64,000 nucleotides of DNA, from assembly GCA_016219275.1 (NCBI GenBank), contig JACRBM010000066.1:1-64000 (forward strand), read 5' to 3'. The position numbers and the translations under genes are program-made. Position 1 is the first letter of the stretch, and the number at the start of each line of letters is the position of its first letter. The notes beneath the pieces are model-generated. The model did no database searches, was not told the origin of the DNA, and saw only the letters and a list, made by a program, of their open reading frames with translations. Source of the stretch: Chloroflexota bacterium (GTDB taxonomy: Bacteria > Chloroflexota > Anaerolineae > UBA4142). This document shows, piece after piece, positions 41,523 to 50,167 of the stretch.

Positions 41523-42104
41523 ATGGTGCGAGTATTACGCTATCACAACACAAATTGCTTCTTTGTGGAGAGCACGCTGGATCACAAATTGCTGGCGATT
41601 GATGCCGGCTGGCCCAGCACTCTGCATGAATACCAACGGGAAATGAAAAAGATTGCGTTGAAATATCAAGACATTGCCTGGGCAATCGTAACCCATTTTC
41701 ATATGGATCACGCCGGACTGATCACCGACTTTATCACCGTTGGAATTACTTGCATTGTCTTTGAAAACCAAATGAGAGCCATTGATGCGATGGAAAAAAC
41801 CATCTGGAAGAATAACAAAGACTATCGCGCCATCGACAAATCCAAATTGATCACGTGGCAAATCTCCGATTCAAGGGAGGGCTTGGGAAAAATCGGCATC
41901 GCGGGCGAAGTTCTGCGCACTGAGGGTCACTCGCCGGACAGCATTAGTTTTCTGTCTGATCAAAAAGAAGTGATCATTGGAGATCTACATCCCATCGAAT
42001 TCGTCATGCCTGATGATGAGAAAAGCAATCAAAGCTGGGAATTGATTTTAGCAAAAGGCGGCGAAAATATATTTCCAAGTCATGCCAACGCGTTTCGTTT
42101 GTGA
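41523..42104 (+). CDS. MBL-fold hydrolase
   Basis: The protein has 193 residues from ATG 41523. It begins MVRVLRYHNTNCFFVES, with metal motif THFHMDHAG (H-x-H-x-D-H), then later GHSPDSIS, GDLHP and a C-terminal SHAN: the metallo-beta-lactamase fold with two metals. A longer frame to 41463 exists but does not look like the family N-terminus. A TATAAT (41442-41447) precedes it. Substrate unknown. Confidence 0.72.
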   Translation: MVRVLRYHNTNCFFVESTLDHKLLAIDAGWPSTLHEYQREMKKIALKYQDIAWAIVTHFHMDHAGLITDFITVGITCIVFENQMRAIDAMEKTIWKNNKDYRAIDKSKLITWQISDSREGLGKIGIAGEVLRTEGHSPDSISFLSDQKEVIIGDLHPIEFVMPDDEKSNQSWELILAKGGENIFPSHANAFRL

Positions 42105-42137
42105 TGTGGCAAGGCGTGCTAATCGTGGAGAACGAGG

Positions 42138-43214
42138 GTGGCTCATCCGAATATCGCGAGAGAACGACTCCATAATCAACTCATCGCCAACCCGACTTTC
42201 GACAAATCCAGCGATGTGGTGAATTGGTTCGGCGCGCTCCAAGCCCAGGATTATCTCGGCGCGTTGTGGGCAGTCGGACTACGCACGCAGGATGCCAACG
42301 AAAAGGAAATTGAACAAGCGCTGGCGAACCGAACCATCGTCCGCACGTGGCCCATGCGCGGCACGTTGCATTTTGTGGCAGCCGACGATGTTCGCTGGAT
42401 GCTCGCACTCTTGACGCCGCGCGTCATCGCCGGCAGCGCGTCACGCTGGAAACAACTCGAACTGGACGAGGCAACTTTCTCGCGCAGTCGAAAAACCATC
42501 GAACGTGCGTTGCAAGGCGGCAAGCAACTTGAACGCGAGGAAATGTATCAAGTGCTTGAATCGACGCATATCTCTACCACGGGACAGCGGGGTATTCACA
42601 TCCTGGGACGGCTCGCGCAAGAGGGCGTGATTTGCTTTGGGGCGCGTGCCGGCAAACAACATACTTTTGTCTTGCTCGACGAATGGGTACCCAAATCCAA
42701 GCGAATGGAACGCGATGCTGCGTTAACAGAACTTGCCAAGCGATACTTTACGAGTCATGGTCCCGCAACGTTGCAAGATTTCGTATGGTGGTCGGGACTT
42801 GCGACGAACGATGCGCGCGAGGGACTTGAGTTGGCAAAGGCGCGTCTCACGCAAGAAGTTGTTGCAGGGCAGACGTATTGGTTTTCTGCGGCTACTCCAA
42901 TCACAAAAACGAAACCGCAAACTGCGTCCGCGTATCTGTTACCAGGTTTTGACGAGTACCTCGTGGGCTACAAAGATCGCAGTGCTGTCCTCGACCCCTT
43001 GTATGTGATGCAAACCAATGCTGGCGGTGGAATGTTGAATCCGACGATCGTCGTCAACGGGCAGGTCATAGGAACATGGAAACGCACACTGCAAAAAGAT
43101 ACTGTCGTCATCACACCAAGTTGGTTTGCCGCGCCAAAGAAATCCGACCAGCGTATGCTTAAAGCCGCCAGACAGTATGGCGCGTTTCTTGGATTGTCCG
43201 CTATGCTCGTTTAG
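42138..43214 (+). CDS. AlkZ/YcaQ-type winged-helix DNA glycosylase-like protein
   Basis: The 358-residue protein belongs to the winged-helix (HTH_42) family that includes AlkZ and YcaQ. LQAQDY (about 34-39) matches the catalytic Gln-x-Gln motif, and WPMRGTLHFVAADDVRWM (about 72-89) is typical. Further winged helix repeats and a C-terminal domain (LPGFDEYLVGYKDR) follow. AlkZ-like enzymes unhook DNA crosslinks. A truncated second copy lies at 49410. Confidence 0.83.
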   Translation: MAHPNIARERLHNQLIANPTFDKSSDVVNWFGALQAQDYLGALWAVGLRTQDANEKEIEQALANRTIVRTWPMRGTLHFVAADDVRWMLALLTPRVIAGSASRWKQLELDEATFSRSRKTIERALQGGKQLEREEMYQVLESTHISTTGQRGIHILGRLAQEGVICFGARAGKQHTFVLLDEWVPKSKRMERDAALTELAKRYFTSHGPATLQDFVWWSGLATNDAREGLELAKARLTQEVVAGQTYWFSAATPITKTKPQTASAYLLPGFDEYLVGYKDRSAVLDPLYVMQTNAGGGMLNPTIVVNGQVIGTWKRTLQKDTVVITPSWFAAPKKSDQRMLKAARQYGAFLGLSAMLV

Positions 43215-43226
43215 CGTCGGTTCTTC

Positions 43227-43652
43227 TTATCGCTCGCGCTCTTTTTGCGTGTTCAACTTCACGGCATCGCGAATGAGTCGCTTTAGCGCCGGCTCATCTA
43301 TCGTCTCATCTTCGTAAAAGTCGATGGCACGAACTGTCTTGCTATCCAGGCGCGTGTTGAAGAGCTTCTTCGGGTCTTTCATCTGAGCACCTTTTGGGAA
43401 TGTCAGCCTCACCGCGTTCTTGAGCGTATCTGCTACGCATAGGATTCCATCATGAGACCAAACAGGAACTCCCGAAGGTTTGGAGGGTTTTTTCCACTTC
43501 ACTTCTTCGACCACGGCTGGGTCGGCTTTCTTGATCACAGCGCGCAGTTGTGATAATTTCTTGCCCCGCCAGTCGACTGGCTCCTTGATGATGGCATCGA
43601 TCTGTTGCGATGCGGACTTGTCTTTCGCTGAAGGATTCGTCCTTGTTTTCAT
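43227..43652 (-). CDS. DUF1801-type protein
   Basis: The 141-residue protein contains WRGKKLSQLRAVIKKADPAVVEEVKWKKP, the well-known DUF1801 core (helical pair with E-x-x-K-W), then SHDGILCVADTLKNAVRLTFPKGA. DUF1801 proteins are small cytosolic proteins of unknown function. The ATG at 43650-43652 is preferred over a longer frame. It opens the minus-strand block. Confidence 0.8.
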   Translation of the reverse strand: MKTRTNPSAKDKSASQQIDAIIKEPVDWRGKKLSQLRAVIKKADPAVVEEVKWKKPSKPSGVPVWSHDGILCVADTLKNAVRLTFPKGAQMKDPKKLFNTRLDSKTVRAIDFYEDETIDEPALKRLIRDAVKLNTQKERER

Positions 43653-43654
43653 AC

Positions 43655-43789
43655 TCAGCTCACCGCTTTCTTCACGAGTGCGGCAATCCTTGCCTCCTGA
43701 CTTGGATTGGCGCGAGCATTCCAGATGGTGTGCGTAACTTGAGCGATGTTGAGCCATGCTCCGGGGCGATCCCTCAGTCGCGTCCCTTT
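43655..43789 (-). pseudogene. C-terminal fragment of a small domain protein (YdeI/OmdA-like)
   Basis: A frame between the two neighbours reads RPGAWLNIAQVTHTIWNARANPSQEARIAALVKKAVS and stops just before the DUF1801 ATG. The end resembles the basic helix of YdeI/OmdA-type proteins. No start codon with a ribosome site is evident. It may be a remnant. Confidence 0.3.
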
Positions 43790-44442
43790 GTAGTGGCGAT
43801 GTCGGCTTCGTTCCCCGCCGCATCGGCGAGCGTCCACCAGGAAGGCGCGAACTCATCACGCACCATTCGTCCTCCGGCGGCGAGCGCCGCCGCGATGCGC
43901 GGCTCCGCCTGTTCATACGGCACCCAAATCGCGATATGAATCGCGCCACCGCCATCGCGGCGTGGCTCGTTCATCTGTTCGAGCCAGAACGCTGGTCCAC
44001 GATCACGTGGATCAACGAGGTCCTCGGCGGGACTGTCGCGCCGTGGTTCATATCCGAGCACCGCTTGCCAGAAGGGTCTTACTTGGGCGATGTTGGTCGC
44101 GCCAGGAATGATTAGCAGACTCTGGACGGCGGACGGGTCAGCGGTTAGTCCTTGGCTCAACGCAACTGCCGAGACCTGCCTAGCCAGCTCAACGTCACGT
44201 TGACTCATACCAAAGTAGTTATCGGTATATGTGATCATGTGAACGGTCACGCCATCCTGTCGTACGTCGACGCCGGGGCGGTGAGCCTCAACACCCGGCA
44301 ACTCGCTGATCGCTTGTACAAAGCGAGCACTCTCGGCGAACGACCGGGTGCGGAAGAATGCAGTTGCGCCTTCGCTGGTCAAGCGCCAATCTGTGACGCC
44401 CTCGGCTTCGTAGAACTGCTTTGGGCTGATAGAGTCAGTCAT
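43774..44442 (-). CDS. Pterin-carbinolamine-dehydratase-like/VOC fusion protein
   Basis: The 222-residue protein has an N-terminal half (1-95) like pterin-4a-carbinolamine dehydratase: GVTDWRLTSEGATAFFRTRSFAESARFV, VTVHMITYTDNYFGMSQRDVELARQV. A VOC-type domain (about 110-222) follows, with FWQAVLGYEPR, GAIHIAIWVP and AGNEADIA. The fusion is known from actinobacteria and relatives. Start ATG 44440-44442 has AAGGAGGTTCGG. Function of the fusion is unknown. Confidence 0.75.
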   Translation of the reverse strand: MTDSISPKQFYEAEGVTDWRLTSEGATAFFRTRSFAESARFVQAISELPGVEAHRPGVDVRQDGVTVHMITYTDNYFGMSQRDVELARQVSAVALSQGLTADPSAVQSLLIIPGATNIAQVRPFWQAVLGYEPRRDSPAEDLVDPRDRGPAFWLEQMNEPRRDGGGAIHIAIWVPYEQAEPRIAAALAAGGRMVRDEFAPSWWTLADAAGNEADIATTKGRD

Positions 44443-44478
44443 CCGAACCTCCTTGTCACCGAACATCGTTCCGCTGTG

Positions 44479-45312
44479 TCAGGAGATGCCATCCGACAGC
44501 AGAAATGATAATCGTTTTTGCCATACATCCTTGGCAGAATTACCAATCCAAATCAGATGAGTATCCGATGGCACTTCATACAGTTCACTGGTGGAAATTT
44601 CGCTTGCAACCCGTCGAGCATTCTTGGGGGATACTGTTGCATCATTGGGTGAATACATAACCAACACAGGCTTGGTAATTGTTTCCAGATGATCCACCTT
44701 ATGTTCGATGTCGTTCACGAACCCTGTGCTGGCTTGAGAAGTTTCAAGCATACGTTTGACAAAGGCGAGGTCGTCTGGACTCAACCGTTTAATTACCAGG
44801 TTGACATCGAGAACGGTCAAGTCATGCAGGAGGGTTTTTATGATGATCCTTGGAAATAGTTTCAACATAACGTGCATGACTGCCCAAGTGACCTTTGCCG
44901 CACGTCCAAACCCAATACGTGAACGTCTTTTTATTTGTTCATCCCAGTCAGTGGTCACGGCGGACTCTAAAATCAGTTTGCGGACACGACTAGGATATTG
45001 CTGCACGAATGCCAAGGCGGTTGGTCCCGCGGCGGAAATGCCAATCACATCGACCGTTGCAATTTGCAATGTATCAAGGAGGGCAGCGAGCGCATCGGCG
45101 GCGGCTTGAGCGCTTTTGCCGACATCCGAGGGGGTGCTATCGTAGCCAGGACGAGAGGGAGTGAGAACGGAGAAACCATGCTCAGTCAACTTCTCATGCG
45201 AAAGACGAGTCTCGCGACTGCAATGCCCGCCGTTCAAAACCATCACGGTCGGGCCACTGCCTTCAAGACGGTATTCTATTGGCCCCTTCTTGGTTTTGAC
45301 AATATTCTGCAC
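44479..45312 (-). CDS. Alpha/beta hydrolase
   Basis: The 277-residue protein has an alpha/beta hydrolase fold: oxyanion strand VMVLNGGHCSRETR, nucleophile elbow GISAAGP (Ser), acid SPNDATV and a C-terminal His (SDTHLIW). Substrate unknown. It is a single enzyme in a row of small genes. Confidence 0.85.
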   Translation of the reverse strand: MQNIVKTKKGPIEYRLEGSGPTVMVLNGGHCSRETRLSHEKLTEHGFSVLTPSRPGYDSTPSDVGKSAQAAADALAALLDTLQIATVDVIGISAAGPTALAFVQQYPSRVRKLILESAVTTDWDEQIKRRSRIGFGRAAKVTWAVMHVMLKLFPRIIIKTLLHDLTVLDVNLVIKRLSPDDLAFVKRMLETSQASTGFVNDIEHKVDHLETITKPVLVMYSPNDATVSPKNARRVASEISTSELYEVPSDTHLIWIGNSAKDVWQKRLSFLLSDGIS

Positions 45313-45343
45313 CGATAATACTCCTGATCTGTGGCGTGCATGG

Positions 45344-45478
45344 TCAATGTCCAGGATTCGATTCGATGCTTTTCTTCATCGCATTCAAAGTATCCTGGGT
45401 TTCTCGTGCAATTTTTCTTTTGATGAAGAAATTGAGCAACCTCACGATCCATTTTGAATTGGAATAGAAATGAGACAT
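45344..45478 (-). pseudogene. C-terminal remnant of an SRPBCC-like protein
   Basis: The frame of 44 codons reads WIVRLLNFFIKRKIARETQDTLNAMKKSIES, which resembles the end helix of SRPBCC/polyketide-cyclase-like proteins. No upstream domain is present. It lies just before the alpha/beta hydrolase. Confidence 0.3.
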
Positions 45479-45806
45479 TTCAATTTAGGTAGCGTTCTCC
45501 CCGACCTTGGAAAGGTTAGACTCAACGACCTAGTCAGGCAGTAATTTCGTGAGCCCCATGGTGTCTTGGGGAAAAACGGTTGTGCGGATTATATGCGACC
45601 CTTTACAGAAGGCAAATTCAAGTTGCGTGTGTTGCTCCATCGTTCCAGCACTATTGGAAAAAACCCAGGTTTCCTGATTCAGAGAAACCTGGGTTTCATT
45701 TATTCAACCTAGCTCGTTTTTGGGTGTTGGAATCAGACCCAGCCGACGCCTTTCAGGAAATCTTTTTCCGCCTGTGTTGCTGGAGATACGATTTGCGTCC
45801 ATTCAG
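45479..45806. other. 328-bp gap with terminator hairpin
   Basis: No gene is supported on either strand. Apart from the terminator of the DinB-like gene (45658-45696), nothing is recognised. Confidence 0.4.
45658..45696 (-). terminator. Terminator / AAACCCAGG-type palindrome downstream of the DinB-like gene
   Basis: AAACCCAGGTTTC (45661-45673) and GAAACCTGGGTTT (45684-45696) form a perfect 13-bp stem. On the minus strand the stem is followed by TTTTTT (45663-45658). The same kind of palindrome occurs at 62830-62862. Confidence 0.7.
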
Positions 45807-46316
45807 TTACCAATCACCTGCGTATTCGAGATTGTATGGCTTGGTGATATTTTCTAACCTCAAGCGCCGGAGTTCCACCAATTGGCGGATGGCGAGATTG
45901 TCGTGCGCGACCCAACAGGCGAACATCTCTCCCGCGCTGATGGTGCGGTACTTCGTTGTATACGTTTTCTCCCAATCTGGGTTCTGTAATCCCTTGAGCC
46001 AGGTCAATGATTTTTCACGTTCGACAAAGAATTTTTCTTGCATCGAAGTAAAGTCCTGCTCGTTATAGTTTCGTTGGGTGACCCAACCTTCGGTGTCAAT
46101 CGCATGCCATGCTTCATTTTGGCGGTGCAGAATGAAATCGAGATGTTCTCGAAAATCTTCGCGCTCTTCATCGTACAAGTGACACACCACTTCGAGAATC
46201 GACCACGATTCCGCGCTCGGTTTGAAGCGCGCTGCCTCGGGTTCGATTCCTGACAATAAAGCCCGGATCATCTCAGTGCTATGTTCAAGTTCCTGATAAA
46301 GAATGCCAAATTTCAT
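45807..46316 (-). CDS. DinB-family protein
   Basis: The 169-residue protein has the four-helix DinB/YfiT-like pattern with metal-binding His near the ends of helices (WSILEVVCHLYDEEREDF, WVAHDNLAIRQLVELRRL). DinB-like proteins often are thiol-dependent S-transferases. Its gene is followed by a palindromic terminator. Confidence 0.82.
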   Translation of the reverse strand: MKFGILYQELEHSTEMIRALLSGIEPEAARFKPSAESWSILEVVCHLYDEEREDFREHLDFILHRQNEAWHAIDTEGWVTQRNYNEQDFTSMQEKFFVEREKSLTWLKGLQNPDWEKTYTTKYRTISAGEMFACWVAHDNLAIRQLVELRRLRLENITKPYNLEYAGDW

Positions 46317-46562
46317 ATTGCCTCTTTCTTTAGCACAATCCCCTTAGCTTGGTGGTTAAGAATTGCATTTGTTCAACAACCTCTTAGAGCGTCTTTTGTT
46401 AATCGCGGAGATGACCTCCCAGTGAAACACTGATCCAAGGGGCAATGATTCGGTTGCTCCTCGCTCATTTGGCGCGCACACTTGCCCTCCCACTCCGCTT
46501 CTCTTCGGGGACTATAGTGGCGGGCAGTGCCAGGGAGAACGAACCAGTTCCCAAACACCGCA

Positions 46563-47228
46563 TTAGGGCGTAAACAGTTTCCAATTGCCCTCGGAGACAA
46601 CTTGGACAGTGCCATCGACCACTTTAATGGCGGTCTGATCGTCAATCGCGTACAGCGGCACGGGTACCTCGGCAGCCATTCTTTCCACTTTGGCCATGGA
46701 ACTTTCCGGGTGGTCCGCGTGATCCAGGTGCGGAAGCAACGCAAACTCAACCAGCCCCAACCCCTTATCGATGACGAAGGGTTTATTCGGGTCGTCGTAC
46801 GTCTCTCCGAAAATAGGGGCTGTCACCATACTGCCAGCGCTCACCCCCACATAGACGGTCTCGCGCAACGACGGCAAGAGGTCTGCTAGTCCCGACTCCT
46901 TCATCCAGCGGCACAAATAAAAGACATCACCGCCCTGCACCAGCAAGGCATCAGTCTCCTGGACCGCCGCGATCCAATACTCTTTTTTGATGCTGGGTAG
47001 AGCCGTGAGCTCCAGCACACCCAACGACTTCCAACCTAGTTCGCACATGGGGTTGGCGGTTGATCCGCTGATAAACCGGTAAGCCATTGAAGGCCCGCCG
47101 GGGAAAGGATAGATCGCCGTGGGAATGCAGAGTGCGCTGGACTCGGCAATCGGTTTGCCCAGGAGGTCAACCAGCGCGTTGTGGATGCTCGGGTTCTTGA
47201 TGCCAGCGGAAGTGAGCAGAAATTTCAT
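46563..47228 (-). CDS. Peptidase E-like (S51) serine hydrolase
   Basis: The 221-residue protein has the S51/dipeptidase E pattern: KFLLTSAG, GGDVFYLCRWMKESG (oxyanion region) and VYVGVSAGSM with the nucleophile in GVSAG. Further YAIDDQTAIKV matches the C-terminal strand. It probably cleaves Asp-X dipeptides. Confidence 0.82.
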   Translation of the reverse strand: MKFLLTSAGIKNPSIHNALVDLLGKPIAESSALCIPTAIYPFPGGPSMAYRFISGSTANPMCELGWKSLGVLELTALPSIKKEYWIAAVQETDALLVQGGDVFYLCRWMKESGLADLLPSLRETVYVGVSAGSMVTAPIFGETYDDPNKPFVIDKGLGLVEFALLPHLDHADHPESSMAKVERMAAEVPVPLYAIDDQTAIKVVDGTVQVVSEGNWKLFTP

Positions 47229-47273
47229 GCTGGTTTCCTTTCCAATCCATTCAGACCCGCAAATCTTTTCCGT

Positions 47274-47711
47274 TCATGCCGATCCTTTCGGACGAACATA
47301 GTCGACCATCCACTGCACGCCGAACTTGTCCGTGAAACTGCCATAGTAATCGCCCCAGGGCGCATCGGCGATGGGTTGCTCGATCACGCCGCCCGCGGAA
47401 AGAGCGTTAAATAACCAGTCGGCTTCGGCTTTGCTCTCTGGGTGGAGGGAAAGGCGAACATTGTTTCCCAGGTTCAATTTTTGTCCAAATGATTCAAGTG
47501 TATCGGACGCCATCAAGACATCTGATTTGCCAATGGGCAAGCCGATGTGCATGATTTTATTCTCGTCCGCTTTGGGGATTTGCATCCCTTCCATTGGCAT
47601 ATCCTTGAAACGGACCAGCGAGGTAAACTCGCCGCCAAAAACAGATTTGTAAAAGTTGAAGGCTTCCTCGGTGTTGCCCGCAAAATTGAGATACGTGTTT
47701 AATTTTGTCAT
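47274..47711 (-). CDS. PhnB-like VOC protein
   Basis: The 145-residue protein is a glyoxalase/VOC-fold protein of the PhnB type: [50 protein letters not shown] and [11 protein letters not shown]. Small stress- or antibiotic-related VOC proteins often carry this layout. It overlaps the fragment of another VOC gene upstream. Confidence 0.85.
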   Translation of the reverse strand: MTKLNTYLNFAGNTEEAFNFYKSVFGGEFTSLVRFKDMPMEGMQIPKADENKIMHIGLPIGKSDVLMASDTLESFGQKLNLGNNVRLSLHPESKAEADWLFNALSAGGVIEQPIADAPWGDYYGSFTDKFGVQWMVDYVRPKGSA

Positions 47712-47880
47712 ACCTTTTGTCTCCCTTCGCCCTGGAATGCTTGCTCTAATTTCGCTATATCAAGTTTCTTCATCGGCAAGAATGCCTGGGTCACTCGATC
47801 AATTTGCTCGCGAGTGCCACGACGCATCATCTCGTCCATTGCGGTGGGAACGATCTGCCACGAGACGCCATAACGACTCA
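47708..47880 (-). pseudogene. C-terminal fragment of a second PhnB-like VOC gene
   Basis: The frame reads [16 protein letters not shown], then [22 protein letters not shown], the C-terminal part of PhnB-type proteins (compare YGVSWQI/FGITWQI). Its 5' part is missing, replaced by the dihydrofolate-reductase-like gene. The stop overlaps the next ATG. Confidence 0.7.
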
Positions 47881-48435
47881 CGTCTGCTTTCGGTAGTGGA
47901 GGGCAACGACGCCAGATTGAAACGTTTCCGAACCGAGCAAGTCTAGCCGAAGCGTGTCCTGCGGCGTCACGGTTTCGAATAATCGCGGTCCTTTTCCGGC
48001 AACCACCGGATGAACCACGAAACGATATTCGTCAATCAAACCGCGCTCCGAAAGCTGGGACGCAAGGCTCAAACTGCCTACGCAAATGTCTTTCCCGGGC
48101 TGCTGCTTCAGCGCGAGCACCTCTTCCGCAACGTTTGCCCGTACGATTCTCGTGTTGTTTCCCTGAACTTGTTTCAATGTGGTGGAGAATACGACCTTGT
48201 CCAGCGAGTCGAATACGCGAGCGAACTCATTGACTGCTTCTGTCTCCGATGAGTTTTTGGCGACATCGGGCCAATAGGGCACCATGAGTTGATACGTGGT
48301 CCGGCCGTAGAGGAGGAGACTCGCATTGCGCAGTACCCGGGTGAAGTACTCGTGCAGCTCGTCGTCGGCAATCCCGTCCGTGTGGCTGCAATACCCGTCC
48401 GTGGTGATATTGATCGCAAAAACAACCTTTCTCAT
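47878..48435 (-). CDS. RibD/dihydrofolate-reductase-like protein
   Basis: The 185-residue protein has a DHFR-like fold: [30 protein letters not shown] and [19 protein letters not shown] short in-frame piece (LKQVQGNN) looks like a translated dispersed repeat. It belongs to the RibD C-terminal superfamily; the reductase substrate is unknown. Confidence 0.8.
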   Translation of the reverse strand: MRKVVFAINITTDGYCSHTDGIADDELHEYFTRVLRNASLLLYGRTTYQLMVPYWPDVAKNSSETEAVNEFARVFDSLDKVVFSTTLKQVQGNNTRIVRANVAEEVLALKQQPGKDICVGSLSLASQLSERGLIDEYRFVVHPVVAGKGPRLFETVTPQDTLRLDLLGSETFQSGVVALHYRKQT

Positions 48436-48522
48436 AGCCCTCCTGATATGAGGTTAAATGAAAAGTTCGAGCACCGCTTTATAGAATTTCCAATTACCGA
48501 GTATGGCGGAGCGGGGCATGGC

Positions 48523-48581
48523 GCCTAACGCCGACATCAGCGGCGGCGTGAAGCGCCGTCCGCTGCATGCCGTTGTTAGGC
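48523..48581 (-). other. attC site (59-base element) of an integron-type cassette
   Basis: GCCTAAC (48523-48529) and GTTAGGC (48575-48581) are perfect inverted core sites separated by a folded arm (CAGCGG... loop TGAA ...CCGCTG). The total length is 59 bp, as classical attC sites. It follows the VOC gene on its 3' side. Together with the second core at 49168-49174, it defines a cassette. No integrase gene is visible. Confidence 0.8.
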
Positions 48582-49173
48582 GATAAAGCCACTACGTTGG
48601 CGTGCAAAACCAACGCTTCGAGTGAGTCAGCTTGCGGGTATCGTGCTTATCGGTCGACAGTTGCCAGCATATCGTCTGCTATGCAGCATCATAGGCTTTC
48701 TCCAGTGCCGCCACGTCGAGCTTCACCATTGTCATCATCGCTTCCATTACAGCCTGTACCTTTCTCGGGTTCTTGTCGGCTATGAGTTCCATGAAACGCC
48801 TCGGCACGATTTGCCAAGTGATGCCAAATTGATCGGTAATCCATCCGCATTGCGATGGGGTTGCGCCAGCGCTGACGAGTCTGTTCCAGTATTCGTCAAC
48901 CTCCCTCTGATCCTTGCAGTTAACAAAGAGCGAAAAGCCCTGAGAGAATTTGAAGTATGGGCCCCCGTTATACCCCATGAAGAACTGACCACCAACGACA
49001 AACTCGGCAGAAGTGATTGGGCCGTCCTTACCAGTACGGGCAACAGTCTTGATCTCAGAGTCTGGGAACGTAGCGGTATAGAACGCGATTGCAGCTTCGA
49101 GTTGGTCATCGAACATCAGGAAAGGTGTCACTTTGTTCATCTGTTTGTCTCCTCTTTTCAGGTTGTCGCCTAA
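48529..49173 (-). mobile_element. Gene cassette bounded by attC core sites
   Basis: A GTTAGGC core on the minus strand (49174-49168) starts the cassette 29 bp before the VOC gene, and the 59-bp attC closes it. This is the typical cassette structure (about 645 bp, one gene, same strand). Recombination between the cores would excise it. Only this one is clearly bounded; other neighbours have no attC. Confidence 0.65.
48679..49140 (-). CDS. PhnB-like VOC protein (cassette gene)
   Basis: The 153-residue protein has a VOC fold: FLMFDDQLEAAIAFYTATFPDSEI, FVVGGQFFMGYNGGP, YWNRLVSAGATPSQ and DQFGITWQIVPRRFMELI. Ribosome site GAGGAG is well spaced before ATG 49138-49140. It is the only gene in the attC-bounded cassette. 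Small VOC genes are common cassette cargos. Confidence 0.85.
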   Translation of the reverse strand: MNKVTPFLMFDDQLEAAIAFYTATFPDSEIKTVARTGKDGPITSAEFVVGGQFFMGYNGGPYFKFSQGFSLFVNCKDQREVDEYWNRLVSAGATPSQCGWITDQFGITWQIVPRRFMELIADKNPRKVQAVMEAMMTMVKLDVAALEKAYDAA

Positions 49174-49409
49174 CAGCATTTGTCCGCAGTGCATTGAGTA
49201 AGATATAGAACATTTGTCCACAACACTATACAACGATAAATGTGCGCGCGTGCATCAAGTTTTCGTTGGAAATTTGTCTCTCGTATGATTGAGAAAGGAT
49301 CAAGCCAAATTTCAAAGATTTGCTAGAGATGCTCTGCTAACCCCACATGAACTAGGTGAAAGAGCAAAGAGGCACACCGATTTTCCTCGCACCCTCTCAA
49401 GAGTTTGTC

Positions 49410-49572
49410 TGGTGGTCACATTACGGGAACTTGGAAGCGAACTTTGCAAAAGGATACTGTGGTCATCGCTCCAATTTGGTTCACCACGCTCAAGAAATCC
49501 GATCAGCGTGTGTATGAAACTCCCGCCCAACAGTATGGAGCGTTTCTCGGATTGTCCGCCATGCTCGTTTAG
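49410..49572 (+). pseudogene. C-terminal remnant of the AlkZ-like gene (second copy)
   Basis: The plus strand reads GTWKRTLQKDTVVIAPIWF and later SDQR, then QYGAFLGLSAMLV and a stop, nearly the same as residues about 305-358 of the intact gene at 42138-43214 (GTWKRTLQKDTVVITPSWF, QYGAFLGLSAMLV). It has the same orientation and lies to the right of the minus-strand block. It suggests a duplication or an insertion event. Confidence 0.85.
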
Positions 49573-49644
49573 ATGTACGCGCGTGCAGAAGTTGTGTGCG
49601 GGTTCGATGTCGCACCCGCACACATACTATTCCGACTTGCGATT

Positions 49645-49670
49645 GTTCTTTGCACGCGCGTGCAAAGAAC
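49645..49670. repeat. 26-bp perfect palindrome upstream of RNA element 2
   Basis: GTTCTTTGCACGC (49645-49657) is followed directly by its reverse complement GCGTGCAAAGAAC (49658-49670). A second small palindrome GGGTATTGCATACCC (49673-49687) follows. Both lie about 60-100 bp before a promoter. Possible operator for the recombinase operon. Confidence 0.65.
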
Positions 49671-49742
49671 CTGGGTATTGCATACCCTCTTGCAGAGCGA
49701 CGGCGAAAATCCGGAATTTCGCAAAAAAGTTTGCAAAAACTA

Positions 49743-49772
49743 TTGACGTAGAACGTGTGTTCATAGTATAAT
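49743..49772 (+). promoter_or_regulatory. Promoter of RNA element 2
   Basis: TTGACG (49743-49748), 18-bp spacer, TATAAT (49767-49772). It lies about 70 bp after the palindrome and points into a non-coding transcript that ends in a terminator. Confidence 0.65.
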
Positions 49773-49778
49773 ATCCCC

Positions 49779-50006
49779 AGGATTTGTTCGCGAACAAAAA
49801 GATCGCGGCTAGGCAATGTTGGAAGCATTACCTAACCGCTGACCCACCACCGTGACGCAACACGGAGAGGGCTGGGCTTATTCTATCACGCTCGGGTTGA
49901 TAGAACAAGTTGCCGCTGGACAGAGCGCCAGCAAGGGCTGATTACTTCGTTTTTCAACGAAGCGAATCGCCTTCTCTCTTCGCACGGGAGAAGGCGATTC
50001 TTTTTT
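49779..50006 (+). ncRNA. RNA element 2 with intrinsic terminator (candidate)
   Basis: About 228 nt between a promoter and a strong terminator. The core 49839-49889 resembles element 1 at 30635-30686 in order and content (CTGACCCA, CCACCG-ACG hairpin, GGGCTG, TATTCTATCAC). Further hairpins (TTCTATCA/TGATAGAA; CTTCGTT/AACGAAG) are present. It precedes small genes and recombinase 2, as element 1 precedes a resolvase-like gene. Confidence 0.5.
49964..50006 (+). terminator. Intrinsic terminator of RNA element 2
   Basis: GAATCGCCTTCTC (49964-49976), an 11-nt loop, GAGAAGGCGATTC (49988-50000), then TTTTTT. A perfect 13-bp stem. Confidence 0.93.
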
Positions 50007-50167
50007 GCAGGAGGTGTCTCGCACTTGATTATTCCCTACCCTAAACGGCGATGAACCTGGCTTGTTCATTGCATCTCATTCATTCGGCTTGGGCGATCAT
50101 TTGCCAGCCACTATTGGGAGGAAACCCCTCCGCGTTCTTTTGCTCCACTCGTCGATGGAGAATCTAC

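Noticed and set aside
41459-41600. Leaderless ATG frame just after the TATAAT before the MBL gene
   Set aside because: The frame does not continue into the MBL protein and its product is unlike any protein family; the later ATG gives the typical family start.
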